Shown in pieces: positions 24,328 to 30,232 of a DNA stretch of 30,232 nt. A model generated the notes under the pieces. That model searched no databases. It saw nothing but the letters and a program-made list of their open reading frames with translations, and had not been told where the DNA came from. The position numbers were made by a program, and so were the translations under genes. Within the stretch, counting starts at the first letter, position 1, and the number at the start of each line of letters is the position of its first letter. Source of the DNA: Methanoregula sp. (GTDB taxonomy: Archaea; Halobacteriota; Methanomicrobia; Methanomicrobiales; Methanospirillaceae); NCBI GenBank assembly GCA_023228295.1, contig JALOBP010000030.1, positions 1 to 30,232 of the forward strand. The letters run 5' to 3'.

Positions 24328-24594
24328 ATGAGTATGGAGTTACCGGGACTGCGGACATGGATCGTCTTTTACCTGATCTCGTTTGTCGTCCTTCTCTGGG
24401 CAGCATTTCTATCATCCCAAGGTGTTATGCTCTGGGTGAGCTTGCTCCTGGTGATTATTATTATCGGGGTAAATTTTGCAACGGTCCTGAACCAGATCAA
24501 AGTACATGCCGCCAGAAAAGAGTTCCAGCGCGAGCTCACCAAGGATTTTGTACGGGGCACGGATCAAGAAAAAGATGATCGGGAAAGCCATTAA
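24328..24594 (+). CDS. Small two-helix membrane protein, hypothetical
   Basis: 88 aa. Two hydrophobic helices are predicted at about 10-29 (WIVFYLISFVVLLWAAFL) and 33-52 (VMLWVSLLLVIIIIGVNFA), then a charged cytoplasmic tail (KEFQRELTKDFVRGTDQEKDD). Positively charged residues follow helix 2. An overlapping frame from 24318 has no such organisation and is discarded. An ATG two codons downstream is an alternative start. The stop codon overlaps the cheR stop on the other strand through a shared TTAA. No family is recognised; a link to the chemotaxis genes is only positional. Confidence 0.65.
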   Translation: MSMELPGLRTWIVFYLISFVVLLWAAFLSSQGVMLWVSLLLVIIIIGVNFATVLNQIKVHAARKEFQRELTKDFVRGTDQEKDDRESH

Positions 24595-25421
24595 ACTGTC
24601 TTGGGCTGCAGGGGTTTTTCCCGTTTTATGAAGACTTTCTGGGAAGTATTCTTGGCAAGGAAGAGATTCTCAACCTGCCGGCCGAGATATTCCGTCTTAC
24701 CCATAATGTAATACCCATCAGTTACCAGCGCCGCATGGAACAGGTGGGCAAGGTCATCTTTTTGTTTTTCTGTAAAGTAGATGGTCACATTCCTGCAGGT
24801 AATGAGATCCACATACCGGACCGGGGGTACCCCGCTCATCAGGTCGTGGGGCCTGAAACGAAGCAGATCCTTGAGGTGCTGCTTGACTTCGTACAGGCCA
24901 TCAGGGCGCTTCGTGAAATGGCGCTGGATTTGCACGGTAGGTAGTTTCTGGATGGCTTTCTCCTCAAACACCCCGGCTTTAGCTTTGGCAAGAACAACTT
25001 CATCGATATCTGTTGCGGTGATGGTGCCCGACCAGTCCTTGTGGTTGACCAGCGCATCGTGAAGAAGAATTGCGAGGGTATAGGGCTCTTCACCGGTAGA
25101 AGAACCTGCACACCATATAGAAATGCGCTTTTTTTGCTGGAACAATGCCGGGAGGATGACGTTCTTCACCTCATTCCACACTTCCTTATCCCGGAAAAAT
25201 TCGGTTACATTGATCGTCAGGGCATTGCGCAGGGGTTCATTCTCATCAGGGTGACTTTTGAGGTACCGCAGGTAATCGGCATATGTTGCAGAGTTGGTTG
25301 AACGCATGCGGGACAGGAACCGCCGCTTGATATAATCTTCCTTGTAATTCGAGCACTGGATTTTCAGCAGCTGTTCAACGTGGCGCTTTAAAAGGTTAAA
25401 ATTGATGTCGGAATCATCCAT
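24591..25421 (-). CDS. cheR: Chemotaxis protein methyltransferase CheR
   Basis: 276 aa, full length. Methylates glutamates of chemoreceptors with S-adenosylmethionine. The N-terminal helical CheR_N domain spans about 8-65. The catalytic domain has NVTEFFRD (71-78), the SAM loop GSSTGEEPYT (106-115), ATDID and CRNVTIYF. An AAGGAC ribosome site is upstream. It is the last gene of the minus-strand series kinase-cheW-cheR (24-bp gap to cheW). Its natural substrate is probably the MCP encoded at the right end of the window. No CheB methylesterase is visible here. Confidence 0.95.
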   Translation of the reverse strand: MDDSDINFNLLKRHVEQLLKIQCSNYKEDYIKRRFLSRMRSTNSATYADYLRYLKSHPDENEPLRNALTINVTEFFRDKEVWNEVKNVILPALFQQKKRISIWCAGSSTGEEPYTLAILLHDALVNHKDWSGTITATDIDEVVLAKAKAGVFEEKAIQKLPTVQIQRHFTKRPDGLYEVKQHLKDLLRFRPHDLMSGVPPVRYVDLITCRNVTIYFTEKQKDDLAHLFHAALVTDGYYIMGKTEYLGRQVENLFLAKNTSQKVFIKREKPLQPKTV

Positions 25422-25445
25422 GACGAGCAGTCCTTACGAGATACT

Positions 25446-25955
25446 CTAATTCTTCTCTATATCCTTAAACATCTTATGGATATCCAGCCAGATAATAAGA
25501 TTTTTTTGCTCGCTCTCTTTTGCGGTCTGACCTGAATTGATGATCCCCTTGATATACTTCGCCTCGTTTCCCGCCAGGCTTTCGGTCATACAATCCACCT
25601 GGGATGCGGTAATTTCCGTTACACTGCTGACATTGTCGACAATAACGCCGACATTGTTACCTCCCGCGACATCGGCCATCAGAACGATGATCTTCTGGTC
25701 CTTTGTGATCGGCCGGTCTGGAAGTTTTAAGAAAGTGTCCAGGTTAACGATGTTCACGATCTCCCCGCGGAGATTAATTACTCCCCGGATATGAACCGGT
25801 GCACGCGGTATCGCGGTAATAGGCATCATATCGACAATCTCGCGAACAATATTGATGTCCAGCGCATAGTTCTCCGAACCGAGGGTGAATTCCAGAACCT
25901 CGCTGGAACCTCCCTTTATACACTCAGTGGCATTTGTGCTGCTTTCTGTTGCCAT
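25446..25955 (-). CDS. cheW: CheW-type coupling protein 1
   Basis: 169 aa. A CheW domain spans about 18-165: VLEFTLGSENYALDINIVREIV, then PRAPVHIRGVINLRGEIVNIV and NLIIWLDIHKMF. It links receptors to a CheA kinase; CheA is not in the window. Relative to E. coli CheW it carries a Ser/Thr-rich N-terminus of about 17 residues. The gap to the upstream kinase gene is 46 bp, so one transcript is likely. A second CheW with the same domain layout is encoded at 27994-28563, which suggests separate receptor pairings or a duplication. Confidence 0.94.
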   Translation of the reverse strand: MATESSTNATECIKGGSSEVLEFTLGSENYALDINIVREIVDMMPITAIPRAPVHIRGVINLRGEIVNIVNLDTFLKLPDRPITKDQKIIVLMADVAGGNNVGVIVDNVSSVTEITASQVDCMTESLAGNEAKYIKGIINSGQTAKESEQKNLIIWLDIHKMFKDIEKN

Positions 25956-26001
25956 GGTTTTTTCCCCACAATATGTTACGTGATGGCAAGAACATCACGT
26001 T

Positions 26002-27663
26002 CTACCGGAATAACCCTTCCGGTACCAGGATTTCAAATCGCACACCATTACCGGGCTCACCCGTTTCCCGGATCGAGAGGCCGGTGATAGCCAGGACCTC
26101 TCTGGAGAGGAACAGGCCATAGCTGATACGGCCCCGCCGCGTATGCTCAAAGACAAGCTCTTTTTCATCTTGCGGGATTCCAATCCCGTCATCTTCATAC
26201 ACAAGCACAAGATTCCGGCCCTGTACCATCGAGTGGAAGCGGATCGCCGTAGCCTTCACGCCATGTTCCAGTGTATTCTCGATCAGGTTCGCAAACGCCC
26301 TTTCGATCAGGTCGTCGCTGAAAACCTCAATATTTTTCACATCCGCAGTGATGGTTATGTTCCCCAATGGCAGGGTTGTTGCCGCTGCAGAGAACCGCTC
26401 CCCGATATCCTTCCACTTGGGGGGCCGGACACCTATGTTCTGGTAATCCCGCGTGAAATTGATCTGGTGCTGGATCTGGGCTATGACTTTTTCCTGCTGC
26501 TCAACAAAGTGGAGGAATTTCTCATTCAATGGCTCGTTCTTGATGAGTTCCAGAGAGAGCCGGAGGTTAGTAATGCCATTGAGAATGTCGTGGCGGGTAA
26601 TGCTGGTCAGAAGGATGATCTGTTTGTTGGCATGCCGGAGTGCATCTTCCACTCTTTTCCGGTCGTGGATATCAGCAATCACGCCATGGAACCCATTCCC
26701 GGATGGTTTACCGGCAAGCATTTTTCCGGATACCTGGATCCATCGGACAGAGGAATGCATTGTCATGAGCCGGACCTCAAATGGTCCGTTAAGACCCTTA
26801 CGAGCATTATCTAGACCTTTTTCAAATGGAACTGTATCCTCCGTGTATATAAATTCATGGAGACGTTTACCTATAAGGTCCGATGGGGCATACCCGGTCA
26901 GGTTCCGGATTGCAGGGCTGACATACGTAATCAGGTTCAGATCATTAAGCGTAAAGATCACTTCGGTAATATTCTCTACCAGTGCCCGGTATTTTGCTTC
27001 GGACTCAACAAGTGCTTTCTCGATCTTCCGGTGCTCGGCTATCCTGCGCTGAAGCTCCGCCTTTTCCGGCGATCCTTCCTTGGCCTCCTCCAGTACCCTG
27101 GGTGTGGCATCAGTCTCTGTTTCCGCCATCTGTGGGAGTTGTTCAAAGATCAGGCCAAGACCTCGTCCACCCTGTTCAAGGGAGAGTGGGATCATTTTCA
27201 TCCGGAACTTTTCCTTACGATCATTGATCGTGAGTGTAGCGAAATATATCTGCTCCGGACCCTCACGGGCTTTAATGAGCAGATCCATTGCGGCCGGATC
27301 AACAAAGGGTGCAAGGGGGGACGCATCGATTCTCTCGCCCATCATGCCATCACTGTTCAGGGAAAGGAGGTTCAGAAGGGGATCATTGATCTGCTGGATC
27401 ACCAGTTCATTACTCAGAACTACGATTCCATCCTGCCAAAGGTTCAGGAAATTCGACATGGGGAGGCGGGGCGAGAGCGTGAAAATCTTGGCCGGGCCCA
27501 GGTTCCGCTTCTTTATCTGGTTAGAAGCTATCAGGAAATTCAGGTATTTTGCAGCCGTAGTCCGGTTGATGGAGAGCTGCCGCGATACCTGCTCGATAGT
27601 CAGCCCGGCAGGGTTCTGGCCAAGCAGATCGGTAATTCTCTTGATTTCCACTTCGCGCACCAT
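26002..27663 (-). CDS. Cytoplasmic PAS histidine kinase with N-terminal winged helix
   Basis: 553 aa, no membrane segment. A winged helix-turn-helix spans about 1-62 (GLTIEQVSRQLSINRTTAAKYL). A first PAS-like domain follows at about 70-175, a coiled coil at about 190-225 (AELQRRIAEHRKIEKALVESE), and a second PAS with a PAC-like tail at about 222-338. The H-box is TRHDILNG with H358, the methanogen-type dimerisation motif. The HATPase domain has an N-box ANLIENTLEHG (N459, N463), a G1 box DDGIGIP (491-497) and a G2 box YGLFLS. It is not CheA: there is no Hpt or CheW-like domain. The helix-turn-helix may let it bind DNA directly; no response regulator is adjacent. The start has AGGACG eight bases upstream. 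It leads the operon kinase-cheW-cheR. Confidence 0.9.
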   Translation of the reverse strand: MVREVEIKRITDLLGQNPAGLTIEQVSRQLSINRTTAAKYLNFLIASNQIKKRNLGPAKIFTLSPRLPMSNFLNLWQDGIVVLSNELVIQQINDPLLNLLSLNSDGMMGERIDASPLAPFVDPAAMDLLIKAREGPEQIYFATLTINDRKEKFRMKMIPLSLEQGGRGLGLIFEQLPQMAETETDATPRVLEEAKEGSPEKAELQRRIAEHRKIEKALVESEAKYRALVENITEVIFTLNDLNLITYVSPAIRNLTGYAPSDLIGKRLHEFIYTEDTVPFEKGLDNARKGLNGPFEVRLMTMHSSVRWIQVSGKMLAGKPSGNGFHGVIADIHDRKRVEDALRHANKQIILLTSITRHDILNGITNLRLSLELIKNEPLNEKFLHFVEQQEKVIAQIQHQINFTRDYQNIGVRPPKWKDIGERFSAAATTLPLGNITITADVKNIEVFSDDLIERAFANLIENTLEHGVKATAIRFHSMVQGRNLVLVYEDDGIGIPQDEKELVFEHTRRGRISYGLFLSREVLAITGLSIRETGEPGNGVRFEILVPEGLFR

Positions 27664-27779
27664 GTAGTTACGTCCTGTATATACGATGGAATGTATTCAA
27701 TGGGACCCCACTCCTCCGCAGATACTCATCATTATTGCTCAACAGTATTAAACATTACTTCTGATGAGTGTTTTCCGAA

Positions 27780-27790
27780 TATTTAAATAG
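27780..27790 (+). promoter_or_regulatory. TATA box for the cheW2-mcp operon
   Basis: TATTTAAATAG is a strong archaeal TATA box with a predicted start near 27812. That leaves about 180 nt before cheW2, a stretch holding the coding-like remnant at 27839-27975. Confidence 0.55.
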
Positions 27791-27838
27791 GAAGACTGGT
27801 GTAAAATTATGTCATTCTCAACTCTTTGATGAGCAGAT

Positions 27839-27975
27839 ATGATGATGATATATGCTGAAGTGTGCATGCTCGAAAAAGGGAGCCTGGAGCAATCTATCAA
27901 ATCTTCAAAGTGGTTGCGGATGTCAACATCATCGTTGACAGTGTGACAGAAGATGTGTCGCAGTTCAAGCGTTGA
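27839..27975 (+). pseudogene. Short coding-like stretch, possibly a frameshifted gene remnant
   Basis: Two overlapping frames look protein-like and seem to continue one another. One starts at ATG 27839 and gives IYAEVCMLEKGSLEQ. The other, open from 27859 (GTG at 27862), gives EPGAIYQIFKVVADVNIIVD and ends VTEDVSQFKR at a TGA at 27973-27975. Joining them needs a frame change near 27875-27890. The pattern could be half of an ACT-type domain or the C-terminal tail of a chemoreceptor, since such receptors often end in V-x-x-FK. Its stop is 18 bp ahead of cheW2. Neither identity is established. Confidence 0.3.
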
Positions 27976-27993
27976 TATGAAGAAGTTGTTCCC

Positions 27994-28563
27994 ATGACAA
28001 AAAAAGCTGGTGAAAACGGGATGAAGATTACTCCAGCCGGACACGAATCGATCCAGCCGGCAGAACCGGCCGTACTGGAAAAAAGCGTGCACCAGTCAGG
28101 AAAACTTCAGGTAGTGGAGTTCCTGCTTGGGAAAGAAAATTATGCAGTGGATCTCTTCGATGTGCGGGAAGTTGTGGAATACACATCCATAACGCAGCTC
28201 CCCAATACACCCACGTATATGAAAGGGATCATCGATCTCCGGGGAGAGATCACAACTATCATTGACTTAAAGGAACGCTTGAACATTTTCAAGAAATCCG
28301 ACCAGCCAATTGAGAACAGCAGGATCATCGTCCTTGACGACAAGATAACGAAAGCCAAGACCGGGATTCTGGTTGATGATGTGCTCGCAGTTTCAACGTT
28401 CGAGCGCGGAGACATTGACTCTACTTCAGCTTCAGGTGCACGTGAGGATGCAGCCATCCTTGGTATCATAAAAAAGAAGATCAAAGAAAAGGAGCACGAG
28501 AGGAACGAACTGATCATCTGGATAGATATCCGGCACCTTCTGGTGGATATCAACCAGGGATAA
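27994..28563 (+). CDS. cheW: CheW-type coupling protein 2
   Basis: 189 aa, CheW domain about 38-185: VVEFLLGKENYAVDLFDVREVV, then MKGIIDLRGEITTIIDL and LIIWIDIRHLL. It has a charged N-terminal extension of about 35 residues not shared with CheW1. The ATG at 27994 lacks a ribosome site. An in-frame ATG at 28021 has GGTGA seven bases ahead and may be the true start, giving 180 aa. It is followed after 77 bp by the chemoreceptor gene, its probable partner. Divergently transcribed from the kinase-cheW1-cheR operon. Confidence 0.93.
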   Translation: MTKKAGENGMKITPAGHESIQPAEPAVLEKSVHQSGKLQVVEFLLGKENYAVDLFDVREVVEYTSITQLPNTPTYMKGIIDLRGEITTIIDLKERLNIFKKSDQPIENSRIIVLDDKITKAKTGILVDDVLAVSTFERGDIDSTSASGAREDAAILGIIKKKIKEKEHERNELIIWIDIRHLLVDINQG

Positions 28564-28640
28564 TTTCCTGAAATTATGATCCCCTCTGTAACGCTTGCAT
28601 CTTATCATCAACTAAAAAAATCACAGGTGTGTGTAAAAGC

Positions 28641-30232
28641 ATGATAAATGAATTAACCGACAAATTCAACCGCATGAAGATCGGGACCAAGATCCTGATC
28701 ATCTGCTTAGTCCTTGTCATTGTCCCGACCATTCTCCTCGGGTCAGTGGCATATATCACAGCCAGCAACGCCATCAACGACCAGCTCGGAATGACCATGA
28801 CCACACAGGTCAACGACATGCGGGCAATGACCTCCAATTCTTACGATCTGTCGAAAGACCGTCTGGATGGAGATATGAACCTCCTGAAGAGCAGGTTCGT
28901 CGCATATGGAACCCCTGCCATTACCGGGGATCAGATCGCTTATGGCAGCCATGTTATCAACAATAATTTCGTGGTCGTGGATTCCATTGAAACGGACATG
29001 GGCTGCAAAGCAACCGTTTTCCAGAAAGTTAATGGCAAAGCCATCCGCGTCTCAACCAATGTTATTGGTACTGATGGGAAACGCGCCGTAGGTACTCAGG
29101 TCTCCGATGCAGTCTACGATGCGGTAATCAACAAGGGTCAGACATATTATGGCACTGCTGATGTAGTCGGGAAAAAATATGCAGTAGTTTATGACCCTAT
29201 CAGGAATTCTGCTGGTGAGACCATTGGTATCCTCTTTGTTGGTGTACCAGAAGATGAAGTATATGGCCCGTTAAAGAAAGAGATCACTGACACGAAGATT
29301 GGTGACAACGGGTATCTCTATGTCATAAACAGCAACGCTGTCGTCCAGATCCACCCGGATTCATCGTTAGTAGGAACAAACCCGAACACTGACTTTGCCA
29401 ACCAGATGGTTGCCGACAAGAACTCGGTCAAGGACAGTACCAAGTCCATCAGTTATTCCTGGCAGGGCAAGAATGCCGTTGCATATTACACCTACTTCGA
29501 ACCCCTTGACTGGATCATCATATCGCGTATTGACCCCTCGGATTTCAGCGGACCGGTCGACAGCCTGAGGAACGCGATCATCATCATCCTTATCATCAGT
29601 ATTGGAGCTGGCGCATTCATTGCAACACGGTTTGGCAACTCAATTGCCCGCCGTATGGGTGACCTTGTGGAGCTCGGCCGTAAAGTCATGGTAGGCGACT
29701 TCTCCGGGGCAGCCCAGGAGATCGACAAGAACGAGCGGATGGTATCCGGGGGTGATGACATCGGAGAGGTCTCAGAAGCTTTCACGGGCGTTGTGAATAA
29801 CATCCAGGCGTTCAGTGACGAGATCACATCTATCAGTTCAGCGGCGGTTGAAGGCAGACTGACCGCCCGCGGGGATACCGGCCGGTTCAAAGGCGGTTAT
29901 GCCACGATGATCCAGGGACTCAATGACACGATCAACGCGGTTGTCGGGCACCTTGACACAATTCCGGTTCCTGCATTTATCATCAACAAGGAATACACCA
30001 TCCTCTACGCCAACAAGGCATCGGCAACAATGGCTGGTGTAACTCCCCCCGATATGATCGGGCAGAAGTGTTACGACCATTTCAAGACTCCGGACTGCCG
30101 CTCAGCGAAATGCGCATCCGGCCAGTGCATGATGTCCGGCAGGATGGCATCGTCCGAGACGCAGGCAAACCCCAAGGGCAAACAGTACGATATCGCATAC
30201 TCAGGTATCCCGATTGTCGATGCAAAAGGCAA
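28641..30232 (+). CDS. Methyl-accepting chemotaxis protein with Cache, HAMP and Cys-rich PAS, partial
   Basis: Open from the ATG at 28641 to the right edge (530 codons), so the signalling and methylation helices are outside. Transmembrane helix 1 is at about 17-39. A periplasmic-type Cache ligand domain follows at about 45-305, including TYYGTADVVGKKYAVVYDP and IGDNGYLYVI. Transmembrane helix 2 is at about 311-330. HAMP and a second HAMP-like linker lie at about 330-435, then a PAS at about 436 onward. Within the PAS, C477, C486, C491 and C496 form C-x8-C-x4-C-x4-C, a candidate metal or redox site. AGGTG lies 11 bases before the ATG. The receptor assignment rests on the Cache-HAMP-PAS order plus cheW and cheR next door. 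A sensor kinase with the same N-terminal half is possible but less likely here. Confidence 0.85.
   Translation, partial: MINELTDKFNRMKIGTKILIICLVLVIVPTILLGSVAYITASNAINDQLGMTMTTQVNDMRAMTSNSYDLSKDRLDGDMNLLKSRFVAYGTPAITGDQIAYGSHVINNNFVVVDSIETDMGCKATVFQKVNGKAIRVSTNVIGTDGKRAVGTQVSDAVYDAVINKGQTYYGTADVVGKKYAVVYDPIRNSAGETIGILFVGVPEDEVYGPLKKEITDTKIGDNGYLYVINSNAVVQIHPDSSLVGTNPNTDFANQMVADKNSVKDSTKSISYSWQGKNAVAYYTYFEPLDWIIISRIDPSDFSGPVDSLRNAIIIILIISIGAGAFIATRFGNSIARRMGDLVELGRKVMVGDFSGAAQEIDKNERMVSGGDDIGEVSEAFTGVVNNIQAFSDEITSISSAAVEGRLTARGDTGRFKGGYATMIQGLNDTINAVVGHLDTIPVPAFIINKEYTILYANKASATMAGVTPPDMIGQKCYDHFKTPDCRSAKCASGQCMMSGRMASSETQANPKGKQYDIAYSGIPIVDAKG

Noticed and set aside
24318..24578. 86-codon frame overlapping the small membrane protein
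   Set aside because: The alternative frame has two clear transmembrane helices and correct TATA spacing; this frame has neither.
1..30232. Mobile elements, CRISPR arrays, tRNA or rRNA genes
   Set aside because: No transposase or integrase, no regularly spaced repeats, and no cloverleaf or rRNA-like sequence found by eye; a tRNAscan or CRISPR search was not possible.

Overview
The window reads as chromosomal DNA from a methanogenic archaeon, most likely of the order Methanomicrobiales (Methanoregula-like). The basis is recognition of gene content rather than any computed tree: an ADP-dependent sugar kinase, ADP-forming acetyl-CoA synthetase, a VAT/CDC48 ATPase, archaeal ThiC, an archaeal RecJ-like DHH protein, archaeal TATA boxes with short leaders, and a cytoplasmic PAS histidine kinase. 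No rRNA, tRNA, CRISPR array, insertion sequence or prophage was seen.

Region 1 (1-13057) is central carbon metabolism. It holds an ADP-dependent phosphofructokinase/glucokinase (minus, cut by the left edge). Divergent from it is a glycogen-breakdown cluster: alpha-glucan phosphorylase, a GH57/DUF3536 amylase-like protein and 4-alpha-glucanotransferase. A convergent pyruvate phosphate dikinase follows, and divergent from that a fused ADP-forming acyl/acetyl-CoA synthetase with its ATP-grasp domain first. Together these could carry stored glucan to hexose phosphate, PEP, pyruvate and acetate. PPDK and the synthetase could equally run in the assimilatory direction from acetate. The 586-bp gap between ppdK and the synthetase has no credible gene but contains two marked inverted repeats.

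Region 2 (13058-22745) is housekeeping. A degraded small heat-shock (Hsp20) gene lies directly behind VAT/cdc48 and is readable in one frame through two stop codons. Next comes thiC, divergent from cdc48. A tight plus-strand series follows: a radical SAM activase, a UPF0200 P-loop kinase, a TIM-barrel isomerase-like protein and RNase Z. The radical SAM gene has no ATG, GTG or TTG ahead of its cluster-binding cysteines. An S1/OB/DHH RecJ-like protein closes the region.

Region 3 (22746-24594) holds small genes: a winged-helix protein, a 62-aa acidic protein, a membrane-anchored Pro/Thr-rich protein and a two-helix membrane protein, the last probably read from a leaderless transcript.

Region 4 (24591-30232) is a chemotaxis/signalling locus. 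A minus-strand operon reads histidine kinase (with N-terminal winged helix), cheW, cheR. A divergent plus-strand operon reads cheW and then an MCP-type receptor with Cache, HAMP and a cysteine-rich PAS, cut by the right edge. No cheA is visible. A short coding-like, probably broken stretch sits between the promoter and the second cheW.
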